A DNA stretch of 7,828 nt, from contig CAKRAT010000079.1 in NCBI GenBank assembly GCA_934295165.1, forward strand, positions 1 to 7,828. Direction: 5' to 3'. The notes beneath the pieces were generated by a model. The model saw only the letters and a program-made list of their open reading frames with translations. It was not told the DNA's origin and ran no database searches. Origin of the DNA: an uncultured Dorea sp. Its GTDB lineage: Bacteria > Bacillota > Clostridia > Lachnospirales > Lachnospiraceae. Below, in pieces: positions 1-6,499 of the stretch (position 1 is its first letter; every line of letters begins with the position of its first letter). A program made the position numbers and the translations under genes.

Positions 1-1412
1 GTTCCATGCGTACTTGCGCTCTGTACAATCATCTCACACATTCTCTTTGTAGCACCCATAACATTTGTTGGATTCACAGCTTTATCAGTAGAAACCATCA
101 TAAAGCGTTCTGCATGATATTCTTCACAAAGATCCACAAGATTCTTAGTTCCAAATACATTATTATAAATAGCTTCAATGCAGTTATGCTCCATCAGTGG
201 CACATGCTTATGCGCTGCTGCATTGATAATAATTTGTGGATGATATTTATCAAACACTCGCTTCAATGCTTTCTTATGAGTAATAGAACAGATTTCAATC
301 TGTAAATCCAATTTATTTCCATACGCAATTTTAAGTTCCTGCTGTACATCATAAGCACCATTTTCATAAATATCTAAGATGATTATCTTTCTAGGTTCCA
401 TCTTAGCTAACTGCCTGCATAGTTCTGAACCAATAGAACCACCGCCACCAGTAATTAACACTACCTTATCTTTGTAGTATGCATTTGTTCTCTCATCCGC
501 AACTACAAGCGGCTTTCTAAACAATAATTCTTCAATATCAAACTCTCGAAGATGTCTTTTCCCTCCCGCTGCATACATAGTCGGATAATCATATACTTTT
601 AATTTGTATCCTGCCTCTTTATAGTAATTATATAATTTTTTCTTCTTTTCTGCCTCCATCGATGGAATTGCAAAAATAATCTCCTGAACTTCTAACTCCC
701 CAAGTTTTGCAAATGTAGCTTCATCCTCTGAATAAACCGGAATATCATGAATTTCTCGTCCTACTTTTTCCTTTGCAACATCTATAAAACATCTTGGTAT
801 ATATGCGGATTCTTCATTATTCAAAAGTTCCTCTGCAAGACTAACACCAACTCGGCCAGCACCAATAATAGCAACTTTTATCTTTTGAACTTCTTTGTCA
901 TTTCCAGCTTCAAGTCCCGAAAACGCATACAATAATATAGAAAGTAATTTTCCACCTGTTGTTTCCTGATTCCCACATTTGTATGCATAACGATACATCA
1001 TTCGAAGTGCCAACGCTCCCAACAAATTCAAACTAACCAGTGAGAGTAATCTGGCAAATGTAATTTTTTGAACTGGAAGTAGAAGTTCCAAAAACAGATA
1101 CACTGCAAAAGCAACAGCATCGGCAAACAACAATCGAACATAGCACTGTATTCCTCCATATCGCCATACCTGCCCATATATTTTTCCAATAAAACGCGCA
1201 GCGAAAATACATAATGTTGAAAGACATATTTGTTGAATCACCCCTACTGACGATAGCTTATCCATCCCTCCATATAAGACTAGTAATATGGCAACAACGA
1301 TTGCATATACTATAAGATCATATACGATAAGTGATCTTCGAACATTCAACTTTTCTCTACTATTTTGCTTCATATAATTCATCACTTTATTTTCTTCTTT
1401 CGTTCTATACAT
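1..1412 (-). CDS. Second FlaA1/CapD/PglF-family membrane-bound nucleotide-sugar 4,6-dehydratase (3' end beyond window)
   Basis: The reading frame is open from an ATG at 1412 to the window edge, giving 470 full codons with the C-terminus missing. Four hydrophobic segments (about residues 28-49, 58-80, 90-114, 121-144) precede a first Rossmann motif GAGRVG (184-189) and a second, catalytic SDR domain with TGGGGSIGSE (321-330), NAAAHKHVPLME (397-408) and STDKAVNPTNVMGATK (441-456). Met452 stands where classical SDR enzymes have Tyr, as in WbpM and PglF. From the family, it should convert a UDP-HexNAc to the 4-keto-6-deoxy sugar at the inner membrane face for capsule, EPS or glycan synthesis; the substrate cannot be told. 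It is a paralogue of the gene just upstream (1537-3621). The TM4-to-Rossmann linker (about 145-179) is longer than in that copy. A weak AAGAAG precedes the ATG. Arginine codons are mostly AGA/CGA, unlike its neighbour, suggesting separate ancestry. The family call is firm. Confidence 0.94.
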   Translation of the reverse strand, partial: MYRTKEENKVMNYMKQNSREKLNVRRSLIVYDLIVYAIVVAILLVLYGGMDKLSSVGVIQQICLSTLCIFAARFIGKIYGQVWRYGGIQCYVRLLFADAVAFAVYLFLELLLPVQKITFARLLSLVSLNLLGALALRMMYRYAYKCGNQETTGGKLLSILLYAFSGLEAGNDKEVQKIKVAIIGAGRVGVSLAEELLNNEESAYIPRCFIDVAKEKVGREIHDIPVYSEDEATFAKLGELEVQEIIFAIPSMEAEKKKKLYNYYKEAGYKLKVYDYPTMYAAGGKRHLREFDIEELLFRKPLVVADERTNAYYKDKVVLITGGGGSIGSELCRQLAKMEPRKIIILDIYENGAYDVQQELKIAYGNKLDLQIEICSITHKKALKRVFDKYHPQIIINAAAHKHVPLMEHNCIEAIYNNVFGTKNLVDLCEEYHAERFMMVSTDKAVNPTNVMGATKRMCEMIVQSASTHG

Positions 1413-1473
1413 CGATTCTTCTTAAAGTCTCAATCTTATCTATCTCATTAGATGATTAATAATTGATTTTTTA

Positions 1474-1503
1474 ATCTTATCTAGCCTGTAGACATTTTAT
1501 CAA
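1474..1503 (-). promoter_or_regulatory. Weak candidate promoter for the second dehydratase gene
   Basis: On the minus strand TTGATA (1503-1498; 5 of 6 to TTGACA) is followed after 18 bases by TAAGAT (1479-1474; 4 of 6 to TATAAT). It lies about 60 bases upstream of the ATG at 1412 and overlaps the inverted repeat at 1480-1522. It could give the second copy its own transcript, but in AT-rich spacer such a match may be chance; read-through from the upstream gene is the alternative. Confidence 0.3.
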
Positions 1504-1522
1504 AAAACATCCGCAGGCTAGA
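1480..1522. repeat. Perfect 9-bp inverted repeat between the two dehydratase genes
   Basis: TCTAGCCTG (1480-1488) and CAGGCTAGA (1514-1522) are exact reverse complements separated by 25 bases. The repeat starts 15 bases after the stop codon of the upstream dehydratase. On the transcribed minus strand the loop holds a run of six T, while the base of the stem is followed by TAAGATTAAAAAATC, not by a T-run. It is therefore not a classical intrinsic terminator. It may be an mRNA hairpin that sets the ratio of the two genes, an operator, or a degraded terminator. The structure is seen; the role is inferred. Confidence 0.5.
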
Positions 1523-1536
1523 CTAAATTTCTCAAT

Positions 1537-3621
1537 TTATTTTTTATCATAACAAGGGTGTTCTCCTGCCGGATGGAATGTTGTCACAATCTCCTCAACC
1601 ATCTCTACGATATGGTCACTGTTCTCATAACTTGCTTTTGCCAGTTTTTCCAGTTGTTTCAGGAATACCTCTGTATCAAACGGAATCGGTTTGCCGATGT
1701 GGATCAGCTCGTTATCGGTCTTTTTGATTCCTTCTTCTGCCATAAGTTTTTCTTCGTAAAGTTTTTCACCCGGACGGAGTCCTGTGTATTCGAGCTGAAT
1801 ATCCACATCCGGTTCAAATCCGGAAAGACGGATCAGGTTACGGGCAAGTGTATCGATTTTGACTGCTTCACCCATATCCAGTACGAAGATTTCACCGCCC
1901 CAGGCATATGTTCCCGCCTGAAGGACGAGGCTGACTGCCTCCGGAATCGTCATAAAATAACGAACAATGTCAGGATGTGTGACAGTCACCGGACCGCCCG
2001 CTTCAATCTGCTTACGAAACAGCGGAATTACGGAGCCGTTGCTTCCCAGTACATTTCCGAAGCGTACTGCTACATACTGGGTTCCTTTATGATCTTTGTT
2101 TCGAATACTTTCGATATTGATAACGCTGTCTTTCGCACTCATGCCATCTGCTGCCATATGATCCAGCGGATCTCCTGCAAGCTGACCATCGATTACTTTG
2201 TCCAGATGAGCATGCAGAAACGGAAGCAGATCAATTCTGCCTGCTTTGCTGATGGCATCCATACTCTGTACGACCATCTCACAGAGACGTTTACTTGCGC
2301 CCATGATGTTTGTCGGATTAACTGCTTTATCCGTACTGATCAGTACAAAGCGCTGTGCGCCATATTTCATCGCAGCATATGCTGTTTTGTATGTACCAAT
2401 GACATTATTTTTGATTGCTTCATTCGGGCTTGTTTCCATAAGCGGTACATGCTTGTGGGCTGCTGCATGGTAAACAATATCCGGATGATACTGCTCGAAC
2501 ACCATATTGATTCGACGGCTGTCACGTACGGAACCGATCAGAACTTTCAGATTCAGGTCTTTGTACTTTCGTTTAAGTTCCTGTTCGATGTCGTATGCAT
2601 TGTTTTCGTAGATATCAAAAATAATGAGCTGCTTCGGGTTGTGGGATGCAATCTGTCGGCACAGCTCGCTTCCGATAGAGCCGCCGCCACCTGTAACAAG
2701 GATTGTTTTGCCCTTCAGGTACTGAAAGATTTCATCCATATTTACTTTGATCGGTTCACGGCCAAGAAGATCTTCTACCGCTACCGGTTTCATCTTGCTG
2801 AGCGACACATCACCATTTACCAGCTGATAAGTACCAGGAAGACTTCTCAGCTCACATTGCGTCTCTTTGCAGATATTCAGGATATCTCTCTTCTCTTTTG
2901 CATGTGCAGAAGGAATCGCAAAAAGGATCTGATCGATGTTGTATTTCTCGACATTTTCCAGAATGTTCTCGCGTCCGCCTACGACAGGGACATCATCCAT
3001 GATTCTGCCCCATTTGTTCGGGTTGTCATCTATGATACAGCATGGTCTTGCTGTTGATTCTGTAGATGTTTTCAGTTCTCGCAGGATCATCTGTCCGGCG
3101 GCACCTGCACCGATGATCATTGCATTGTGAATTGCTCTTTCATTCTGGGTACGGCGCACTCTCTCCAGTGATACATAGCGGAAGCTGAAACGCACTGCTG
3201 TCACCAGACAGAACTGCACGATACATCCGATGATGTAATAGGACATCGGCATCCGACCAAACAAAAATGTAATGCCGAAAATCTGAAACAATGTCGCAAT
3301 TACTGTAGCAGCAGAGATTCTGTTTAATTCACTGATGCTGGCAAAGCGCCACAAGCTGTTGTACAAATGGAATACATAGAATATCAGCACGCAGAATGCT
3401 GTATAGAATGGAGCGAATTTAATAAACGCATTAAAGTAATTCTGTGGAATGCTGGAAAAGCGCATGTCAAAGCGCAATAAAAGACCAAGAAACCATGAAA
3501 AATTAACAGCCACTATATCATAGATGATCAGATAAAATGCTATGATCACCCAGTGCTGTAAATGTCTCCGGCTCCTTGTGTTAGAATCTTCAGTAGTCGT
3601 TTTATTCGTATTATTACTCAA
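1537..3621 (-). CDS. FlaA1/CapD/PglF-family membrane-bound nucleotide-sugar 4,6-dehydratase (polysaccharide biosynthesis)
   Basis: This complete 694-aa protein has four N-terminal membrane segments (about 23-50, 68-90, 103-122, 125-147). A CoA-binding-like Rossmann fold follows (GAGAAG 171-176), then the catalytic SDR domain. That domain carries VTGGGGSIGSEL (309-320), HAAAHKHVPLME (385-396), STDK (429-432), MGASK (440-444; Met in place of the SDR Tyr), RFGNVLGSNGSV (520-531) and LRPGEKLYEE (615-624). By family it makes the UDP-4-keto-6-deoxy-HexNAc used for the first sugar of a surface glycan. The start is TTG at 3621: GGAAGGAAG (3639-3631) sits nine bases upstream and the next in-frame ATG is only codon 53, inside the first membrane region. 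Compared with WbpM or PglF, residues about 453-512 look like an insertion of roughly 50-55 aa just before the RFGN motif. It has its own strong promoter and appears to open the polysaccharide locus. Exact substrate unknown. Confidence 0.97.
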   Translation of the reverse strand: MSNNTNKTTTEDSNTRSRRHLQHWVIIAFYLIIYDIVAVNFSWFLGLLLRFDMRFSSIPQNYFNAFIKFAPFYTAFCVLIFYVFHLYNSLWRFASISELNRISAATVIATLFQIFGITFLFGRMPMSYYIIGCIVQFCLVTAVRFSFRYVSLERVRRTQNERAIHNAMIIGAGAAGQMILRELKTSTESTARPCCIIDDNPNKWGRIMDDVPVVGGRENILENVEKYNIDQILFAIPSAHAKEKRDILNICKETQCELRSLPGTYQLVNGDVSLSKMKPVAVEDLLGREPIKVNMDEIFQYLKGKTILVTGGGGSIGSELCRQIASHNPKQLIIFDIYENNAYDIEQELKRKYKDLNLKVLIGSVRDSRRINMVFEQYHPDIVYHAAAHKHVPLMETSPNEAIKNNVIGTYKTAYAAMKYGAQRFVLISTDKAVNPTNIMGASKRLCEMVVQSMDAISKAGRIDLLPFLHAHLDKVIDGQLAGDPLDHMAADGMSAKDSVINIESIRNKDHKGTQYVAVRFGNVLGSNGSVIPLFRKQIEAGGPVTVTHPDIVRYFMTIPEAVSLVLQAGTYAWGGEIFVLDMGEAVKIDTLARNLIRLSGFEPDVDIQLEYTGLRPGEKLYEEKLMAEEGIKKTDNELIHIGKPIPFDTEVFLKQLEKLAKASYENSDHIVEMVEEIVTTFHPAGEHPCYDKK

Positions 3622-3641
3622 AATATTTTTCTTCCTTCCAT
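3618..3641 (-). other. Possible 7-codon leader ORF overlapping the TTG start
   Basis: In the leader of the dehydratase mRNA, an ATG at 3641 opens a seven-residue frame (MEGRKIF) whose TGA (3620-3618) overlaps the TTG start codon at 3621-3619 as TTGA. The strong ribosome binding site of the main gene lies inside it. It could allow translational coupling to the weak TTG start, but it has no good ribosome binding site of its own and may be chance. Confidence 0.2.
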
Positions 3642-3685
3642 TTTCTGTGTTTCTATTTATCTTATCTGTTTTTATCTTCGGCTGA

Positions 3686-3714
3686 ATTATAGCACAAGTA
3701 TCTACGTATTGGAA
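3686..3714 (-). promoter_or_regulatory. Extended -10 sigma-A promoter of the polysaccharide locus
   Basis: The minus strand reads TGCTATAAT (3694-3686): a consensus TATAAT with an upstream TGn element. The hexamer 17 bases upstream, TTCCAA (3714-3709), is a poor -35, as extended -10 promoters tolerate. An A/T-rich stretch at 3721-3750 could act as an UP element. Transcription should start near 3679, leaving a leader of about 58 bases before the TTG start at 3621. I saw no riboswitch or JUMPStart-like element in that leader. Confidence 0.75.
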
Positions 3715-3779
3715 GTAGGGTGGTAAAATTAAATCGAAAAATTTTGATTGGTGGAGAAATTTGTCAATTTATGGTAAAT

Positions 3780-3800
3780 GCAGGCGGGGAACCCGCCTGC
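3780..3800 (-). terminator. GC-rich hairpin, probable terminator of the ATPase operon
   Basis: GCAGGCGGG (3780-3788) and CCCGCCTGC (3792-3800) form a perfect 9-bp stem with a 3-base loop in otherwise AT-rich spacer. It lies 38 bases after the stop of the last gene of the ATPase operon and just upstream of the next promoter. On the minus strand the tail is ATTTACCATAAATTG, only a weak U-tract. On the plus strand a T-run (3809-3813) follows eight bases later. It may act in both directions or serve mainly as an mRNA 3' stabilising stem. Confidence 0.6.
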
Positions 3801-3838
3801 GGAAGCGATTTTTAAATTTTGAGGAATTTATTTTACTT

Positions 3839-4531
3839 CTAGCCCGCCAGAAACATTTCTTCAAACTCCTGAACAGCATAAACTTCTACCTTTTCATAGA
3901 AAGCTTTCTTACCATAACAGCTCTCACAATACAGGCGTTTCACCGAATGTTCCATTCTCTCGTAAAAATTATCCTGATTATGTATATTTCCCAGATCATC
4001 CAGCATCTGTTCCATTGCATCTACCGGATTGTCCTTTACTTTATCAGTGACAATAATGTACTGCACAGGGAAATTGAAATTATCGGCAATTTTATCGGTA
4101 TTTTTATAAATTTCCGGTAACAAATGATATTCCAGTACCCACCGACTTTCTGCTGCTTTTTGAAACAGATTTGCTTTCAATTCTCTCTCAATATTTTCCA
4201 GATGTTTTTTCATCAGTTCTGCATAGTCATCGCAGATGTCTCCAAGCTTTTCACAGTTACATTTTGTTCTGTCAAAATTGTAAAGTGATATTTTTCGCTC
4301 AAACCCACTTTTAAATTCAATCAGATATATTGTATTGTTTTTAATCAGTAGGGCATCTGCCGATGCTGGCTTATTAGATGAAAAAATATATTCCGAAATT
4401 TCATCAAAATTATATGCTTCCTCTACAGGTGAATTTTCCAGACTTTTCTCTTTGCTAACCGCAGACAGTTTTCGATAACTTTCTTTTTTGAAAAGTTTAT
4501 CCAAATATTTTTCAACCTCTGTGAGTTCCAT
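3839..4531 (-). CDS. Small protein with a PD-(D/E)XK-nuclease-like motif, partner of the adjacent AAA ATPase
   Basis: This 230-aa soluble protein belongs to no family I can name. Residues 57-76 hold the pattern SADALLI..NTIYLIEFKSG: Asp59 at the start of a beta strand, then Glu72-x-Lys74 in a second strand. This D-x12-E-x-K arrangement is the core of PD-(D/E)XK nucleases, and an acidic helix before it (Glu45, Glu48) could supply the extra metal ligand. A second half (about 130-230) has a strand VQYIIVTDK (156-164) and a C-terminal VEVYAVQEFEEMF. Cysteines at 91, 93, 100, 202 and 205 (C-x-C and C-x2-C) may bind zinc. No signal peptide or membrane segment is seen. The ATG lies one base after the ATPase stop, with GGAGG (4542-4538) inside the end of the ATPase gene, so the two are translationally coupled. 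The likely role is effector nuclease of the ATPase; this is inference from motif and layout. Confidence 0.6.
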   Translation of the reverse strand: MELTEVEKYLDKLFKKESYRKLSAVSKEKSLENSPVEEAYNFDEISEYIFSSNKPASADALLIKNNTIYLIEFKSGFERKISLYNFDRTKCNCEKLGDICDDYAELMKKHLENIERELKANLFQKAAESRWVLEYHLLPEIYKNTDKIADNFNFPVQYIIVTDKVKDNPVDAMEQMLDDLGNIHNQDNFYERMEHSVKRLYCESCYGKKAFYEKVEVYAVQEFEEMFLAG

Positions 4532-4532
4532 G

Positions 4533-5957
4533 CTATTCCTCCGAATTCATATACTTCTTCCTCAGTGCATTCATTTCAGCAAACGAAGTAGCAAAATCTG
4601 CATATACATTGTCTAGGCAGTCTGTTTTCTCAACATATTTTATTCTATTATCCTCGTTTCTCTCCGTCTGATAGAAATGACATTTCTCACGAATCTCATA
4701 TTTTCTCATCAGCGCATCTACCGCAAGCAGAAAATTCGGGCTATGAGTTGTCAGCAATACTGTGATATTACATTCTTTCACCATCAATACTATCACCTCA
4801 GCCAACTGATTGATCCATTTAGGATGCAGATGTGATTCTGGTTCATCCAAAATTAACAAGGTTTTATCCGTAAGATTTCCATCCATAAGAATATTTTTTA
4901 TGATAGAAAAGATTTTGGCTCCTGTTGCAAGATTTCCAACTTTTACTTTCATTCCATCTTCCTGGTAAATGTTTCTTGACACTTTACCAGGAACAATTTC
5001 ATTAATTTTAGCCAGTACATCTTTCAATTCCTGCTCTCTATAAATTGTTTCGCTTAATGTTTTGCTGACCACTATCTCAAACTGTGTTTTTTTCATCAGC
5101 CGACGCATCTTACAGCGATGATCAACTATCCCCCTCTGTACATAACTGTCTTCTCTTGAACTCGGCAATGATTTCGAGGATAAAGGATCTTCCATAATAT
5201 ATGGATCATCTACAAAATAGGCTCTATCAAAATAACTACTGACAAACTGTGACACATGTGCCATTACTCGATTGTCAGACAAATAGACTTCATAAGCTGG
5301 TATCCCCACATTTTCTAGTTTAATCTTCGACACTGTTCCCCCGTTCACATCACTAAATGACTGTACCTGCTCGGAAAATTCTACCTGCAGAGTTTTTTCA
5401 ATCATTTTACATGCAAACTCTTTTCTGGTCTGCTTCTGAATCGATGCGATAAATTCCCGCGCATACTTGCATTCATTTTGCATAATTTCCTGATTATTTT
5501 CCCAATCATCAATAAAATCATTGCTGGTAAATGCCTGCCCAAATGAACGTTGTACGCCATTCAACAAAATTTTATAAAAAGATTTATCTTCTATACTCTC
5601 ACATAATTTAAAAAGCATATCTACATAAGTCTCAAGTCGCTCACCGTCTATATCATATCTCGACTCAATAAGATCATCTAAAAACTCGACTCTTTCACCA
5701 TATTCACGCACATTACTTTGATATACGCTCAGCCAATTACTGATTGGACGCAGTACTTTCCAGATTCTTCCTACCACAGCTGCAGCACGGTCTATATTCT
5801 GATTTTCTTCCAGATTTTCAGTTGCACTTACAGTTGAATATAAAGCTCGTCCAACTGTCGTTTTTCCCGAATTATTGCTTCCTGCAATCACAGTCAGACC
5901 ATCAATTTTGATGTCTGCCTCTTTTATTATTCCAATTCCTCTGATTGAAAACTCCAT
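4533..5957 (-). CDS. AAA/OLD-type (AAA_15-like) P-loop ATPase, probable sensor of a two-gene defence module
   Basis: The 474-aa protein has a RecF/OLD/ABC-type ATPase head split by a long helical insertion. The N-terminal strand ends in Walker A GSNNSGKTT (26-34). A helical region rich in charged residues fills about 45-320. It includes SYFDRAYFVDDPYIMEDPLSS (241-261), a stretch typical in style of this ATPase group. NLATGAK (342-348) occupies the place of the ABC signature but is degenerate. Walker B is LLILDEP (367-373, Glu372 catalytic), then SHLHP, and the switch histidine is in LLTTHS (401-406). Unlike OLD nucleases there is no C-terminal TOPRIM domain, so any nuclease must be supplied by a partner, most simply the coupled downstream gene. 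This layout (ATPase plus small effector) resembles Septu and PARIS, but the effector differs. AGGAAGGAAA (5973-5964) precedes the ATG. The ATPase family is sure; a defence role is inferred. Confidence 0.88.
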   Translation of the reverse strand: MEFSIRGIGIIKEADIKIDGLTVIAGSNNSGKTTVGRALYSTVSATENLEENQNIDRAAAVVGRIWKVLRPISNWLSVYQSNVREYGERVEFLDDLIESRYDIDGERLETYVDMLFKLCESIEDKSFYKILLNGVQRSFGQAFTSNDFIDDWENNQEIMQNECKYAREFIASIQKQTRKEFACKMIEKTLQVEFSEQVQSFSDVNGGTVSKIKLENVGIPAYEVYLSDNRVMAHVSQFVSSYFDRAYFVDDPYIMEDPLSSKSLPSSREDSYVQRGIVDHRCKMRRLMKKTQFEIVVSKTLSETIYREQELKDVLAKINEIVPGKVSRNIYQEDGMKVKVGNLATGAKIFSIIKNILMDGNLTDKTLLILDEPESHLHPKWINQLAEVIVLMVKECNITVLLTTHSPNFLLAVDALMRKYEIREKCHFYQTERNEDNRIKYVEKTDCLDNVYADFATSFAEMNALRKKYMNSEE

Positions 5958-6022
5958 ATTTGATTTCCTTCCTGTCAGTGCCTTTTAAATTAATTAAGTC
6001 TTTCTATCTCCCTATACTATAT

Positions 6023-6052
6023 ATTTTACCACATCTGGGGAATTATTGTCAT
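6023..6052 (-). promoter_or_regulatory. Promoter of the ATPase/nuclease-like operon
   Basis: On the minus strand ATGACA (6052-6047; 5 of 6 to TTGACA) is followed after 18 bases by TAAAAT (6028-6023; 5 of 6 to TATAAT), with TGG directly before it, making an extended -10. Transcription should start near 6016, about 58 bases upstream of the ATG at 5957. With the hairpin at 6086-6109 it separates this operon from the YobI-like/HTH pair. Confidence 0.6.
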
Positions 6053-6085
6053 CTTTTTATAAAATCAAGTTTTTCATTCAAAAGA

Positions 6086-6109
6086 GGAGCAGCCAACATG
6101 ACTGCCCCC
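6086..6109 (-). terminator. Probable intrinsic terminator after the HTH gene
   Basis: The minus-strand transcript can fold GGGGCAG (6108-6102) with CTGCTCC (6092-6086), six Watson-Crick pairs plus one G-U, around a 9-base loop. A moderately U-rich tail (TCTTTTG) follows. It lies 23 bases beyond the stop codon of the HTH gene and before the next promoter, the expected place for a terminator. The tail is short, so some read-through into the ATPase operon is possible. Confidence 0.5.
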
Positions 6110-6132
6110 AAAACCTTTTCTTCCGGATAACT

Positions 6133-6477
6133 TTATTGCTTTTCTTTCATATCATCATCCAGCAAATGCTCATTACCTTGTACACTGTCATGGAGCTGAA
6201 GAAATGATACTTGCATATCTAAATTTAAAATTGCACAGATATCAGCAAGTTCTTTCACCGAAAAGTTATAATCTCCGCATTCCCATTGTTCCACAAGTGA
6301 TTGTGACACATTTATATGCTGTGCAAACCGTGCCTGATTCATCCGTAACTTTAATCGTTCTTTAGTAATAGCAGTCGATATTTGCGCCATAATCTTTGCG
6401 GCAAGAATATCTGCCGATGTAATGGAGTCCGCAAACAATGTCAAAAGCTCATCTACTTTACATTCTTTTTCACTCAT
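6133..6477 (-). CDS. XRE-family helix-turn-helix regulator
   Basis: This small DNA-binding protein of about 114 aa carries a Cro/C1-type helix-turn-helix at roughly residues 38-93. It reads ITKERLKLRMNQARFAQ, then HINVSQSLVEQWECGDYNF and KELADICAILNL, which fits the five-helix XRE fold with the recognition helix around SQSLVEQWE. An N-terminal helix (about 10-35) and an acidic, charged C-terminal tail of about 25 aa flank it. The start chosen is ATG at 6477, because GGAG (6490-6487) lies nine bases upstream. A GTG at 6498 would add seven residues but has no ribosome binding site. The gene starts 22 bases after the stop of the YobI-like NTPase and so is very likely in the same transcript. It may repress its operon or act as an antitoxin-like partner; no operator was recognised. 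The fold is fairly sure, the target unknown. Confidence 0.85.
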   Translation of the reverse strand: MSEKECKVDELLTLFADSITSADILAAKIMAQISTAITKERLKLRMNQARFAQHINVSQSLVEQWECGDYNFSVKELADICAILNLDMQVSFLQLHDSVQGNEHLLDDDMKEKQ

Positions 6478-6499
6478 TTTTTTCATCTCCGTATACACA

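Noticed and set aside
6..305. Plus-strand 99-codon frame opposite the second dehydratase.
   Set aside because: The minus-strand frame encodes the conserved STDKAVNP and HKHVPLME blocks here, so the plus frame is a shadow.
1465..1476. Short palindrome-like GATTAAAAAATC in the dehydratase spacer as a terminator.
   Set aside because: The stem is only four AT-rich pairs, too weak to support a call.
1558..3057. A 499-codon open frame on the plus strand, antisense to the first dehydratase.
   Set aside because: It lies wholly opposite a gene with clear motifs across its length. The translated protein has no recognisable domain, is rich in Cys, His and Phe as shadow frames often are, and lacks a good ribosome binding site. 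It most likely reflects codon bias of the real gene.
3762..3767. TTGACA on the minus strand as a -35 box for the polysaccharide promoter.
   Set aside because: It is about 70 bases upstream of the TATAAT, and no good -10 lies 16-18 bases downstream of it.
3761..4120. Plus-strand 119-codon frame covering the GC-rich hairpin and the end of the nuclease-like gene.
   Set aside because: It begins at a TTG and runs through a terminator-like hairpin. The protein is Phe/Ile/His-rich with no motif, and most of it lies antisense to a coupled operon gene.
6478..6498. GTG start for the HTH gene seven codons upstream of the chosen ATG.
   Set aside because: No ribosome binding site precedes the GTG, while GGAG is well spaced for the ATG at 6477. 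An ATG at 6486 follows GGAG with no spacing and is also unlikely.
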